NCBI RefSeq assembly: GCF_006716425.1
Contig: NZ_VFOZ01000001.1
Coordinates: 3,534,001-3,598,000 of the forward strand
DNA: 64,000 nt
Origin: Actinoallomurus bryophytorum
GTDB lineage: Bacteria > Actinomycetota > Actinomycetes > Streptosporangiales > Streptosporangiaceae
Direction: 5' to 3'
Shown here: one piece after another, positions 7,675-16,402 of the stretch
Layout: the number at the start of each line of letters is the position of its first letter
Position numbering within the stretch: position 1 is the stretch's first letter
The notes under the pieces: generated by a model
What the model saw: the letters and a program-made list of their open reading frames with translations, nothing else
Databases searched by the model: none
What the model was told of the DNA's origin: nothing
Translations under genes and position numbers: made by a program

Positions 7675-9486
7675 TCATCGCAGGTCCACGACGGCGATGT
7701 TGCCATCACGACGGATGCCGGTCACGGTCACCTCGGTGGCCGGCCCACGGTCGAACAGGGCGCGCGCGAGCGGGTTGATGAAGGAGGACTCCAGCGCCAT
7801 CCCGATGCCCCGGCCGCCCTTGTCCAGCTCGCTCGTGCACCAGTCGCGGAGCGTGGCGGTGACCTCGTCGGACAGCAGGAGCTTCATGTGGTGCTCGTCG
7901 CTCACCCGGCGGCAGATGTTGGTCAGCTGCAGCTCGAAGATGCGGCCCGCCGCCTCCGGCCCGATGAAGTCGAAGATCACGATGTTGTCGCCGAAGCGGT
8001 TGAGCAGCTCCGGGCGGTTGAGCTCGGTGGTGAAGTGCTCGGTGACCGCACCGCGGATCTCGGTCTCCAGGTCGGTGTACGGCATGCCTGGCCTCACATG
8101 CCGCGTGCCGAGGTTGGAGGTGAAGACCAGGATCGACTCGGAGAAGAACGCGGTGTTGCCGCGGCCGTCGGTGAGACGCCCGTCCTCCAGGATCTGCAGG
8201 AACTTGTCCAGGATGCGCGGGTGGGCCTTCTCGATCTCGTCGAAGAGGATGACGCGGAACGGGTCCTGGCGCACCGCGTTGGTGAGCTCGCCGCCGGCCT
8301 CGAAGCCGACGTATCCGGGCGGGGAGCCGATCAGCCGGTCACCCGCGTGCTCGGCGGAGAACTCGCTCATGTCGAAGCGCAGGTAGGCGTCCTCGCTGCC
8401 GAACACCAGCGAGGTGATCGCCTTGGCCAGCTCGGTCTTGCCGACCCCGGTCGGCCCGGCGAAGAACAACACGCCGCGGGGGCGGCTGGAGGCGCGCGCG
8501 GCCTGCGCGCCGGACAGGCCGAGCACGGCGCGCTTGAGGATGTCGAGGGTCTTGGTGACGGCCTGTGGCTGGCCGACGACACGCGCCGGCACGCGCTGCT
8601 CACCGTCGACGATCCGCTTGCGCAGGTGCTCGCGCTTCCACGGGTTGTCGAGCACACCGAGCTTGTAGGTGCGCACGGCGTCAGGGAGCTCCTCGAGGGT
8701 GACGTCGCGCTCCTTGGCGAGCCGGGTCACCTCGATCATCGCCTGGAGGGTGAGCCCCTCGGCCTCCTGGGCGAAGTCGTCGGTCACGTCCACCGACGGA
8801 TCGGTGGACTCGAAGGCGCGGGCCAGCAACCGTGCGGTCTGCTGCCGGTCGCCGAGATGCGGGCGCGGCACCGGGATCTCGCGGATGCCGTCGTTGTCGG
8901 TGGTCAGCCACGGGGGCAGGTCGCCGGGGCGCTCGGCCAGCCAGATGATCGGGTTGTAGAGCGGCTTGGGCCGGTCGCCGTCGGCGCGTACGGGCGTCGC
9001 CGTACGGGACAGTTTTTCGCAGAAGACGAAAAAGTCCTTTTCCGCCGGCTCCAGCTCGGTGGCGCTGCGGGCGATGCGCGAGGCGTAGTCGACCACGAAG
9101 GCGGCGCGCACCGGATGGCCCGGACGGGCGAGCGCGCTCAGGTAGGTGCGCAGGCCCTCGAGCGAGGGGACCTTGCGTTCGTCCACCCGGCTGCCGAACA
9201 GGCTCGCCGCGGCGTCGGCGGCGTCACGGTCGTCGGCGGGGTGCACGCGCAGCCCGTCGACCTGGTCGTAGACGATCATGAAGGAGTAGCCGCTGCGGCG
9301 CAGGGTCTCCCACAGCAGGTCGCGCAGCGGAAAGAGCCGGCCCTCCTGGGGCACCAGGAAGCTGTCGTGCAGGTTGCCCCACAGGACGTACTGCGGGTGG
9401 ACCGAGAGGGTCGCGTCGAGCTCGCGGACGAACGCGGGAAAGCCCGCCAATCGCCTGTCCTCCGGGCTCTCCGGCTGGGTCGTCAC
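7675..9486 (-). CDS. Clp-like AAA+ ATPase with degenerate first ATPase module
   Basis: A 603-residue protein. Residues 300-603 are a ClpA/B D2-like AAA+ module: Walker A GPTGVGKT (344-351), pore loop GSPPGYVG (387-394), Walker B VILFDE (412-417) and sensor SNLG (457-460). Residues 15-280 look like a second AAA+ fold without a P-loop: a LWGNLH strand near 35, AFVVDYASRI in the Walker B position and NPIIWLAERP in the sensor-1 position. There is no Clp N-domain or middle coiled coil, so it is neither ClpB nor ClpC. It is the first gene of a three-gene operon with a radical SAM protein and an FHA protein; protein remodelling of one of these partners is inferred. Confidence 0.85.
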   Translation of the reverse strand: MTTQPESPEDRRLAGFPAFVRELDATLSVHPQYVLWGNLHDSFLVPQEGRLFPLRDLLWETLRRSGYSFMIVYDQVDGLRVHPADDRDAADAAASLFGSRVDERKVPSLEGLRTYLSALARPGHPVRAAFVVDYASRIARSATELEPAEKDFFVFCEKLSRTATPVRADGDRPKPLYNPIIWLAERPGDLPPWLTTDNDGIREIPVPRPHLGDRQQTARLLARAFESTDPSVDVTDDFAQEAEGLTLQAMIEVTRLAKERDVTLEELPDAVRTYKLGVLDNPWKREHLRKRIVDGEQRVPARVVGQPQAVTKTLDILKRAVLGLSGAQAARASSRPRGVLFFAGPTGVGKTELAKAITSLVFGSEDAYLRFDMSEFSAEHAGDRLIGSPPGYVGFEAGGELTNAVRQDPFRVILFDEIEKAHPRILDKFLQILEDGRLTDGRGNTAFFSESILVFTSNLGTRHVRPGMPYTDLETEIRGAVTEHFTTELNRPELLNRFGDNIVIFDFIGPEAAGRIFELQLTNICRRVSDEHHMKLLLSDEVTATLRDWCTSELDKGGRGIGMALESSFINPLARALFDRGPATEVTVTGIRRDGNIAVVDLR

Positions 9487-9533
9487 GTGACGAAGCGTAT
9501 CTCCAACGGGCGCGGCGTTCCGAAGGACGACGA

Positions 9534-9566
9534 CCGCGTGACCACCGAGCCGATGTGGTCACGCGG
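9534..9566 (-). terminator. Terminator between lipoprotein and AAA+ genes
   Basis: A perfect 12-bp stem CCGCGTGACCAC/GTGGTCACGCGG with a 9-nt loop, 20 bp after the lipoprotein stop on the minus strand. Confidence 0.6.
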
Positions 9567-9585
9567 TCGTGGCCGGAAACGGTCG

Positions 9586-10170
9586 TCAACCGCCGATCAT
9601 GTTGGCGGGGACGTCCTTGTCCTTGAATCCGGCGCCGGCGCTACCGGCCGTTCCGCGGGTCTGCTCGAGCGCGCCCGAGGCCGAGCCGATGGAGGTCGGG
9701 TCGACCTCGCCGCGCTTGAGCTTGCCGACCAGGCCGGACATCAGCACGCTGAGGTGCTGCATAGGCGCGGACAACGACCTGCACAGCGTCGGGTCGGCCT
9801 TGACGTTGGCCTTGGCCCGGCGGAGCTGGTCGAGCACGAACAGCCCGGCCGCGGCGGCCTTGACGATCGAGCGCTTCTGACCCTTCGCGCCGCTCTTGAA
9901 CGTGCCCTTGCGGTACGGGTTGTAGATGTAGCGCTTGAACGCGCCCGCCGCGAGGCCCGCATTGGTGATGAAACGGGTCTTTGCGAACTTCCTGGTCGCG
10001 GCGGTCGGGCATGCCGTGGGCGTTGCCGAGTCCGTAGGTGTGGCCGCTGGAGCCGTCGGGGCCCCGACGGTCGGTGCCGCGCCCGTCACGGCCGCGTCCC
10101 TGGATTTGCTGCTGCACCCCGAGAGCGCGAGCAGGATGATCGGAATGATGACGAACGTTTTTCGGAGCAT
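9586..10170 (-). CDS. Putative lipoprotein
   Basis: A 194-residue protein with a lipoprotein signal peptide: MLRK, a hydrophobic stretch and the lipobox LSGC with acceptor Cys19. An Ala/Thr/Pro-rich linker to about residue 55 precedes a basic, helical region (residues 60-165), with further cysteines at about 54 and 129. No family is recognised. It would be anchored to the outer face of the membrane. It diverges from a second lipoprotein gene across a 162-bp AT-richer gap. Confidence 0.75.
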   Translation of the reverse strand: MLRKTFVIIPIILLALSGCSSKSRDAAVTGAAPTVGAPTAPAATPTDSATPTACPTAATRKFAKTRFITNAGLAAGAFKRYIYNPYRKGTFKSGAKGQKRSIVKAAAAGLFVLDQLRRAKANVKADPTLCRSLSAPMQHLSVLMSGLVGKLKRGEVDPTSIGSASGALEQTRGTAGSAGAGFKDKDVPANMIGG

Positions 10171-10332
10171 TCAGCTTCCCCCGAATAGCCACTGATGCGG
10201 ACAATTCCTGTGCGTTTTTCTTGCGTCAAACGCATCGCTCTCTATTTTTACCGTGAGAGTGGCATCGAAGGTTAATCGCTGGGGAGTATTTACGGAGCGT
10301 GCTGGGCCAATAGTGCGCTATCGTCATTCGAC

Positions 10333-11043
10333 ATGACATCGCGGAACCCTTCGGCCGCCCTGGCCTTCCTGCTCCTGGCCTCGATCGCGGGCTGCGCCGG
10401 AGGTGGCGGCGGCCGTGCGGTGACGAGCCCGGCCGCGTCGTACGCGGCCCCCGTTCCCGGCTCGTACAACGCCGATCAGCTCACCCAGGCACTCCTGACC
10501 GACATTCCCGGATATGTTCGATCGGGTGCGCCACAATGGGGCGAATACGGTTCGCTCGCCGCCGTGCAGAACCTCAACCAGATGCAGCAGGCGGTCAAAC
10601 TCGACAAACCGCAATGCGCGACTTCCAATCGTGCGCTTTCCCAGGAAAAGGCCGTGCAGACCGCGCCGTCGGCGCTGGTCGCCTTCACCAGGGGCACACA
10701 GCAGAGCGTCACCGAGACGCTGATGGCCGTCGGCCCCGACGTCGCCGCGCGGCAGGTCAGAGTGCGCACCCCTGCGGGCTGCCGCACCTTCCGGGTCAAG
10801 GTCGGCCGCGTCTGGGTGGCCGACACGGTCGTCGAGCCGCCGGGCGCGCGCATCGGCGAGGGCTCGCGTACGGCGGGAGTGTTCACCTCGTCCGCTGCCA
10901 CCGCGGTACGTACATGGTTCGTCGTGTTGCGCTCACGCGGTTACCTCGCGACGATCACTCTGTACGGTCCGGGTGCCACCCAGGCCGAGGCTGAGCGGTT
11001 CGCGCGTAAGGCCTACCAGCAGGCGGAGCGGATTCTCCCGTAG
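10333..11043 (+). CDS. Putative lipoprotein
   Basis: A 236-residue protein with a signal peptide ending in the lipobox SIAGC (acceptor Cys21) and a Gly-rich linker. The mature part (about 45-236) contains two cysteines and alternating beta/alpha character ending in RKAYQQAERIL, reminiscent of small actinobacterial surface lipoproteins of unknown role. TATCGT lies about 8 nt before the ATG, suggesting a leaderless or very short-leader mRNA. The function is not known. Confidence 0.75.
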   Translation: MTSRNPSAALAFLLLASIAGCAGGGGGRAVTSPAASYAAPVPGSYNADQLTQALLTDIPGYVRSGAPQWGEYGSLAAVQNLNQMQQAVKLDKPQCATSNRALSQEKAVQTAPSALVAFTRGTQQSVTETLMAVGPDVAARQVRVRTPAGCRTFRVKVGRVWVADTVVEPPGARIGEGSRTAGVFTSSAATAVRTWFVVLRSRGYLATITLYGPGATQAEAERFARKAYQQAERILP

Positions 11044-11092
11044 AGCCACGTCTCCGGCGGCGGTAACGTGCGCGAGGGCGAAGGAGGACGCG

Positions 11093-11293
11093 GTGGTCGG
11101 CAGGCAGGGCCGGGTTACCGGCAGGATCGGGCCGGGCCTTGTCGGTGAGGTGATGATCCCGATTCGCGGCGGGGTCGAGGCGTTCTATGGCTATTCCGCG
11201 ATCCAGGGCGAGGAAATTCCGGTCGGATCCCTCGTTGTCGTGATGGATTACCATCCTCCGCGCACCGTTTACGTCTCCTCCGCGTCTATTTGA
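11093..11293 (+). CDS. NfeD-like OB-fold small protein
   Basis: A 66-residue protein starting at GTG 11093, 5 nt after a perfect AGGAGG. The pattern GRVTGRIGPGLVGEVMIP and the later VGSLVVVMDY resemble the C-terminal OB fold of NfeD proteins. NfeD proteins are the usual gene neighbours and partners of SPFH-domain proteins, and here a flotillin follows. The protein has no membrane helix, so it would be a soluble partner or a minimal NfeD relative. Its final 15 codons are duplicated 536 bp downstream. Confidence 0.7.
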   Translation: MVGRQGRVTGRIGPGLVGEVMIPIRGGVEAFYGYSAIQGEEIPVGSLVVVMDYHPPRTVYVSSASI

Positions 11294-11339
11294 CGTCCAC
11301 GTCATTGGGCTCCGAGGGGGAGCGATGCCGATGGTCGTC
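11237..11339. repeat. Direct repeat, copy A (NfeD tail to flotillin start)
   Basis: About 103 bp nearly identical (roughly 90 percent by eye) to 11773-11875, with the ATG at the same internal position. It marks a tandem duplication with a 536-bp period. Confidence 0.85.
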
Positions 11340-11772
11340 GCGACGATCGGAGCGATCATCGTTCTTGCCATCGCCGTCAAGGCGGCCTGGCGGGCCGCCG
11401 GGCCGCCGGGCCGGACGAGGCACTCGTCATCTCCGGCCTCGGAGTCGCCGCCGATGGTCCCGGATTCCGGGTCGCGACGGGTAGGGGCACTGTGGTCCTG
11501 CCCGGGATCCGGACCGCCGGATCTCTCTGGAGACCTGGGTCGCCCGATCTGGAGGTCACCTGCGTGGCCTCACAGCGCACCCCGGTGCGCGTACGCGCTG
11601 CGGTGGATTACAGGGTCGGCGATCTGGTCCGCGACCGCGACCGGGTGGCCGGCCAGGTTCGCACTTCCTCCACCTGCGAGATGGGCGGGCTCGGCCTCGT
11701 GACCCTCTCGCTGCGCCTACGGGAGATCGATGACCTCGGCGAGATGGGGATATCCGGGTCCGACCCCTTGTT
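11325..11772 (+). pseudogene. Decayed flotillin copy
   Basis: This stretch is a broken paralogue of the next gene. It begins with the same ribosome-binding site and ATGCCGAT start. The N-terminal membrane helix (IGAIIVLAIAVKA) is in one frame, then a frameshift near 11400 moves the match PDEALVISGLG into another frame, which carries VVLPGIRT, SPDLEVTCVASQ, VGDLVRDRDRV and VRTSSTCEMGGLGLV. About 44 codons present in the intact gene (between GDD and LRDRDR) are deleted. The match stops shortly after LREIDD, where it joins a second NfeD tail. No functional protein is expected. Confidence 0.85.
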
Positions 11773-11875
11773 GTCATGATGAATTACCATCCAGCGCGAA
11801 CCGTTTACGCCTCCTCTGCGTCTATTTGACGTCAACGTCATTAGGCCCCGAGGGGGAGCGATGCCGATAGTCGCC
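11773..11875. repeat. Direct repeat, copy B
   Basis: The second copy of the NfeD-tail/flotillin-start segment. In one frame it still encodes an NfeD-like tail ending in SSASI with the same TGA stop, but the frame is detached from any NfeD start. Confidence 0.85.
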
Positions 11876-13195
11876 GTGGTCGTCGGCGCGGTAGTTGCGG
11901 TCATTGTCCTGATCGTCATCTTCAAAGCGATCTGGCGGGTCGCCGAGCCGAACGAAGCACTCATCATTTCCGGACTGGGGGCCAAGGCCCACAACCGGGA
12001 CACCGCGGAAAGCCTGGGATTCAAGATAACGACGGGCAAGGGCGCCATGATCCTGCCCGGCTTCCAGACCTGCCGGCGTCTCTCCCTCGACACCCGCGTC
12101 TCCGGCCTGGAGGTCACCTGCGTGACCTCCCAGGGCATCAAGGTGCACGTGCGCGGAGTGGTGATCTACAAGATCGGCGACGACTTCTCCTCGATCGCCA
12201 ACGCCGCGCGGCGCTTCCTGGACCAGCAGAAGATGATGGACGACAAGACCCATCAGCTGTTCGCCGGCCACCTGCGCTCCATCGTCGGCAACCTGACCGT
12301 CGAGGACCTGCTCCGCGACCGCGACCGGCTGACCAACCAGGTGCGCACCTCCTCCGCCGACGAGATGGGCAAGCTCGGCCTGGTGGTCGACTCGCTGCAG
12401 ATCCAGGACATCGAGGACAACGTCGGCTACATCGACAACCTCGGGAAGCCGAACTCCGCCGCCGTCGCCTCCGCCGCGCGCATCGCCGAGGCCCAGCGCA
12501 ACCAGGAGGCCACCGAGGCCGAGCAGGTGGCCGAGCAGGCCAACGCCGGGCAGATCCGCGACACCGAGATCAAGAAGCGCGAATACCAGGGCCAGGTCGA
12601 CCAGGCCGCCGCCCAGGCGCGCCAGCAGGTCATCATGAAGGAGACCAAGAACGCCGAGCTGGAGGCCGAGCGCCGCGAGAAGGCCCTGGAGGCCGAGGTC
12701 CGCAAGCCGGCCGACGCGAAGGCCTACCAGCAGGTCACTCTGGCGCAGGCCGAGCGCGAGGAGCGCGTCGCCTACGCCCAGGCGGCCGCCACGGAGACCC
12801 AGCTCAAGGCGGAGCGCGAGTCCGACGCCATCCGGATGATCGGTGAGGCACAGGCGGACGCGATCCGGCAGAAGGGTCTGGCCGAGGCCGAGGCGATCAA
12901 GGCCAGGGCCGACGCGCTCGCGGAGAACCAGGAGGCGGTCATCGCCCAGCAGCTCGCCGAGCGCTGGCCGGAGATCGTCGAGGCCGGGGCGAGCGTCTTC
13001 GGCAACGTCGACAACATGGTCGTGCTCAACGGCGCGGAGGGCGTCGAGGACATGCTCGCCAAGGCGCTCACCCTCGGTGGCACGGGCCTGGGCGTCGCCC
13101 GGCAGCTTCTCGCCTCGATGCACGGGCAGAACGGCGGCACCCCGGCGGGCAACGGAAAGCTCGTTCCGATCGATACAGACAACACGGAGAAGTAG
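11861..13195 (+). CDS. Flotillin-like SPFH-domain protein
   Basis: A 444-residue protein with one N-terminal membrane helix (residues 4-24), an SPFH/band-7 domain (about 28-190; NEALIISGLG, KGAMILPGFQ) and a long charged Ala/Glu-rich coiled coil (about 200-340). Its C-terminal region contains AENQEAVIAQQLAERWPEI, as in flotillins. Flotillins oligomerise in functional membrane microdomains and scaffold membrane proteins. The ATG follows GAGGGGGA. It would pair with the NfeD-like protein encoded upstream, although the decayed copy now separates them. Confidence 0.9.
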   Translation: MPIVAVVVGAVVAVIVLIVIFKAIWRVAEPNEALIISGLGAKAHNRDTAESLGFKITTGKGAMILPGFQTCRRLSLDTRVSGLEVTCVTSQGIKVHVRGVVIYKIGDDFSSIANAARRFLDQQKMMDDKTHQLFAGHLRSIVGNLTVEDLLRDRDRLTNQVRTSSADEMGKLGLVVDSLQIQDIEDNVGYIDNLGKPNSAAVASAARIAEAQRNQEATEAEQVAEQANAGQIRDTEIKKREYQGQVDQAAAQARQQVIMKETKNAELEAERREKALEAEVRKPADAKAYQQVTLAQAEREERVAYAQAAATETQLKAERESDAIRMIGEAQADAIRQKGLAEAEAIKARADALAENQEAVIAQQLAERWPEIVEAGASVFGNVDNMVVLNGAEGVEDMLAKALTLGGTGLGVARQLLASMHGQNGGTPAGNGKLVPIDTDNTEK

Positions 13196-13213
13196 CCTCA
13201 AACGACTCATACA

Positions 13214-13239
13214 GGGCCCGGATTATGCGCTCCGGGCCC
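13214..13239 (+). terminator. Flotillin terminator
   Basis: GGGCCCGGA/TCCGGGCCC with an 8-nt loop followed by TTCCCC, 19 bp after the flotillin stop. Confidence 0.65.
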
Positions 13240-13316
13240 TTCCCCGTGCCCGGCCGCACCGCTCGCCTGGCGAGACCGCGCGCTGACGCACGGCGACGGA
13301 CGCTAACGTGCGGGGC

Positions 13317-13991
13317 ATGACCGATGCGCGCGTGGCCGTCACCGTCGATCTCGTCGTCCTGACGGTTCGCGAGCAGCGGCTGAGCGCCCTCGTGTGGTGG
13401 CGCGACCGGTCCCCGTACGCCGAGAGCTGGTCGCTGCCCGGCGGTTTCATCCAGCTGGACGAGGACCTGCCGGTCGCGGCCCAGCGCCTGATGGCCGAGC
13501 GGGCCGGCCTGACCGATGTGCGGATCCACCTCGAACAGCTGGCGACCTACGGCTATCCCGACCGCGACCCGCGTCAGCGCGTGGTGAGCGTCGCCTACCT
13601 CGGTCTCGCTCCCGACCTGCCAGCGTCGACCCGTGCCCAGGTCATGTGGCGGCCGGTCGACGGCCTCACCGTCAAGGGCCGGATCGCCTTCGACCACCGG
13701 CGCATCCTCCTCGACGGGATCGAGCGCGCCCGCGCCAAGCTGGAGTACTCCCCGCTGGCCGCGGCGTTCTGCCCGCCGGAGTTCACCGTGGCCGAGCTGC
13801 GCCGCGTGTACGAGATCGTGTGGGGCACCCCGCTCGACCCCAGGAACTTCCACCGCAAGGTGACCGGAGCGAGGGGATTTCTCGTGCCGACCGGCACCAC
13901 CACGACGCGCGACGGCGGGCGTCCGGCCCGGCTCTACCGCCGCGGAGACGCCGAGTCGCTCCACCCGCCGATGATGCGGCCGACCTGGTGA
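13317..13991 (+). CDS. NrtR-like Nudix/winged-helix protein
   Basis: A 224-residue protein with an N-terminal Nudix fold and a C-terminal winged helix (CPPEFTVAELRRVYEIVWG..LDPRNFHRKV), the NrtR architecture. NrtR proteins repress NAD-metabolism genes and respond to ADP-ribose. The Nudix box reads GGFIQLDEDL..QRLMAERAGL. The REUxEE core is therefore RLMAER, lacking the Glu after Arg and the second metal-binding Glu, so hydrolysis is unlikely. ATG 13317 is chosen; a GTG three codons earlier is possible. No NAD genes lie nearby. Confidence 0.82.
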   Translation: MTDARVAVTVDLVVLTVREQRLSALVWWRDRSPYAESWSLPGGFIQLDEDLPVAAQRLMAERAGLTDVRIHLEQLATYGYPDRDPRQRVVSVAYLGLAPDLPASTRAQVMWRPVDGLTVKGRIAFDHRRILLDGIERARAKLEYSPLAAAFCPPEFTVAELRRVYEIVWGTPLDPRNFHRKVTGARGFLVPTGTTTTRDGGRPARLYRRGDAESLHPPMMRPTW

Positions 13992-14027
13992 CGAAGCATT
14001 TAGTAGCCCTTGGTAACCTTCGGGGCC

Positions 14028-14339
14028 ATGTCAGAGGCTTCATCGGAGATTGTCCACCAGCTCATCGCCGAGATCGGTGACGCGGGCATCGCGCGCATGC
14101 GCCGCGATCCCGGGCTCGCCGCCGCCGTGGACCAGCATTCGGCGGCGGTACGTGACGTGATCACTGCCTCCGGTGAGGTCCCCGTCTCCGAGATCCTCCT
14201 CGACTACGTGCACGGCTTCACCGACGCCGCCATCGAGCGCGGCTGGTGGCCGGCCGACGACTTCGAGCACGAACTCCTCGACTGGGAGACCGTACGCGTC
14301 ATCGCCGTCTACGCGCTCATGCGCAGGGCCCCGCGCTGA
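14028..14339 (+). CDS. DUF6401-like small protein
   Basis: A 103-residue protein with the pattern RMRRDPGLAAAVDQHSAAVRD followed by a YVHGFTDAAIERGW helix and a C-terminal DWETVRVIAVYALM helix. This resembles the DUF6401 family common in Streptosporangiales. The molecular function is unknown. The ATG at 14028 matches the family start; an in-frame TTG at 14010 is less likely. It converges with the membrane-protein gene that follows. Confidence 0.65.
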   Translation: MSEASSEIVHQLIAEIGDAGIARMRRDPGLAAAVDQHSAAVRDVITASGEVPVSEILLDYVHGFTDAAIERGWWPADDFEHELLDWETVRVIAVYALMRRAPR

Positions 14340-14358
14340 CGCCGGCGCTCGCCGCCGG

Positions 14359-15162
14359 TCAGTGCGGTGTGTCGCGTGGCGTGGTGGGCGACTCGCGCGG
14401 GGTCTCGCGCGGCTGACCCTCGGTCGGTACGCCGCCGCCGCGCATCGCGTCCTCCCGGCCCCGCTGGTACGCCGAGCTGCGCACCGTCTGGACATCGCGT
14501 TCGCCGGCCGACAGCATGCGCTCCCAGCGCTGCTGCATGGGTTTGATCAGGCCGCCTCCGACGCCGATGGCGAGAATGGCGCCGATCGTGGCGAGCGCGG
14601 TGATGAGCACCGGCTCGGTGACCGTCGTCGCGATGCCGATCTGGTTGAGCGCCGCGATGACGCCCAGCACGATGATGAAGGCCGCCGCCGCACCGGCCAC
14701 GAACCGGCCGTACGCGACCGAGCTGAGCGCCGCCGCGACCAGATCCTTGACCGCGTACGCGATGGCGGACGCGATGACCACGATGATGATCGCGACTGCC
14801 AGCCTGGGCAGCCAGGCCACGATCGACCGCAGCAGGTCACTGATCGGATTTGGCCCGAACACGTTGAACGCCATCTGCAAGGTGACCAGCAGGACGGCGT
14901 AGAAGAACAGCCTCGCGATCAGCCGGGCGGCGTCGTAGTCACTGCGAGCCAGCGCGTCGCCCACCACCCCGCGCTGGGCCACTCTGTTGAAGTGTGTGCG
15001 CTCAAGGATCATCGCCACCGCACGCTCGATGATCTTGGCCACGATCCAGCCGATGACGAGGATGATCACAAAGACGATTAGCTTGGGGACGATCCTCACG
15101 ACGTTGTCCAACATGCGTTGGAGACTCTGGCCGATGTCGATCGCGGCCAACGAGTAACCCAT
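14359..15162 (-). CDS. Mechanosensitive-channel-like membrane protein (conserved TM helix family)
   Basis: A 266-residue protein with about five membrane helices and repeated amphipathic TM-helix motifs. One example is [21 protein letters not shown], followed by a second similar [20 protein letters not shown] unit and a Gly-rich last helix ([12 protein letters not shown]). These match the conserved-TM-helix relatives of small-conductance mechanosensitive channels, but the beta domain of MscS is absent. The Pro/Arg/Thr-rich C-tail is cytoplasmic. ATG 15162 follows a GGGGGGAG ribosome-binding site. A role in osmotic pressure relief is inferred by family only. Confidence 0.75.
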   Translation of the reverse strand: MGYSLAAIDIGQSLQRMLDNVVRIVPKLIVFVIILVIGWIVAKIIERAVAMILERTHFNRVAQRGVVGDALARSDYDAARLIARLFFYAVLLVTLQMAFNVFGPNPISDLLRSIVAWLPRLAVAIIIVVIASAIAYAVKDLVAAALSSVAYGRFVAGAAAAFIIVLGVIAALNQIGIATTVTEPVLITALATIGAILAIGVGGGLIKPMQQRWERMLSAGERDVQTVRSSAYQRGREDAMRGGGVPTEGQPRETPRESPTTPRDTPH

Positions 15163-15322
15163 GGCTGTTTCTCCCCCCGAAAGAACGGCCACCCTTAATA
15201 GGGATTTATGCCCACTTGCAGGCAAAACATGCTGGTTGGGCGGTTCGGTGACCCGTGCAGGGCTTGCCGGGTCCGGCGGAGTACTTAAAGTGATCTCGTA
15301 CGCCTCAACAGGGAGGACAACG

Positions 15323-16402
15323 GTGTCCGAGCAGCAGAGTCCACGCTTCCGTTCCGTACTCGATGAGTACGTCGCCTACCGGCCCGGCAAGGTCGTGCGC
15401 TCACCCGAGGGCAGGTCGTACAAGCTGTCCTCGAACGAGTCCCCTTACGGTCCGCTCCCCTCGGTGCGCGATGTGATCGCCGACGCGGCGGGCATGGTCA
15501 ACCGCTATCCGGACAACGGGTGCACCGCGCTGAGCCAGGCCATCGCCGGGCACTACGGAGTGCCCGTGGAGCATGTCGCGGTCGGCTGCGGATCCGTCGG
15601 CGTCACCCAGATGCTGCTCGAGTCGATCGGCGAGCCCGGCGTCGAGGTGGTCTACGCCTGGCGCTCCTTCGAGGCGTACCCGACCCTGGCCGACCTGTCC
15701 GGCGTGACCTCGGTACGCGTGCCGCTGACCGACGAGACCCACGACCTGAAGGCGATGGGGGATGCGATCAGCGCTCGCACCGGCCTGGTCTTCGTCTGCA
15801 ACCCGAACAATCCCACCGGCACGGTCGTCGGCCGCCGCGAGCTGGAGGAGTTCTTCGACCGGGTGCCGGAGAACTGCCTGATCGTGCTGGACGAGGCGTA
15901 CCACGAGTACGTACGCGACCCGGACGTCCCCAACGGGCTCGAGCTGTACGCCGACCGGCCCAACCTGGCGATCCTGCGGACGTTCTCCAAGGCGTACGGC
16001 CTCGCCGGACTGCGCGTCGGTTTCATGGTCGCGCAGACCCCGATCGCCGCGCAGGTGCGCAAGACCTACCTGCCGTTCTCCGTCAACTCCGTCGCGCAGG
16101 CCGCCGCGATCGCCTCGCTGGAGGCCGAGGACGAGCTGCTGGACCGGGTCGCGTCGACGGTCAAGGAGCGTGAGCGGGTCCACGACGCGCTGGCGGCCCA
16201 GGGCTGGAAGGTCGCGCCCACCGAGGCCAACTTCGTGTGGGTGCGCCTCGACGAGGACACGATGGCCTTCTCCGCCGCCTGTGACGCGGCGGGCGTCAGC
16301 GTACGCCCGTTCGCCGGGGAGGGGGCTCGGGTGTCGATCGGCTCCCCCGAGGAGAACGACGCCTTCCTCGCGGTGGCGGAGGCGTACCGGTCGGCGCGGT
16401 GA
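15323..16402 (+). CDS. hisC: Histidinol-phosphate/aromatic aminotransferase (HisC-like)
   Basis: A 359-residue fold-type I PLP enzyme. Key parts are [12 protein letters not shown] (35-46), the CNPNNPTGT motif (159-167), DEAY (190-193) and the PLP lysine in [14 protein letters not shown] (Lys223). It converts imidazole-acetol phosphate and glutamate to histidinol phosphate; actinobacterial members often also act on aromatic amino acids. GTG 15323 is preceded by GGGAGG at a 6-nt spacing. It is not in a his operon, so it may be the secondary copy or an aromatic aminotransferase. Its last 107 bp overlap the convergent exporter gene. Confidence 0.85.
   Translation: MSEQQSPRFRSVLDEYVAYRPGKVVRSPEGRSYKLSSNESPYGPLPSVRDVIADAAGMVNRYPDNGCTALSQAIAGHYGVPVEHVAVGCGSVGVTQMLLESIGEPGVEVVYAWRSFEAYPTLADLSGVTSVRVPLTDETHDLKAMGDAISARTGLVFVCNPNNPTGTVVGRRELEEFFDRVPENCLIVLDEAYHEYVRDPDVPNGLELYADRPNLAILRTFSKAYGLAGLRVGFMVAQTPIAAQVRKTYLPFSVNSVAQAAAIASLEAEDELLDRVASTVKERERVHDALAAQGWKVAPTEANFVWVRLDEDTMAFSAACDAAGVSVRPFAGEGARVSIGSPEENDAFLAVAEAYRSAR

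Noticed and set aside
7633-10188. A very long plus-strand open frame opposite the AAA+ gene and the lipoprotein
   Set aside because: It is antisense to clear domains (Walker motifs, lipobox), has an Arg/Gly/Val-rich composition and no motif of its own; it is a GC-driven shadow.
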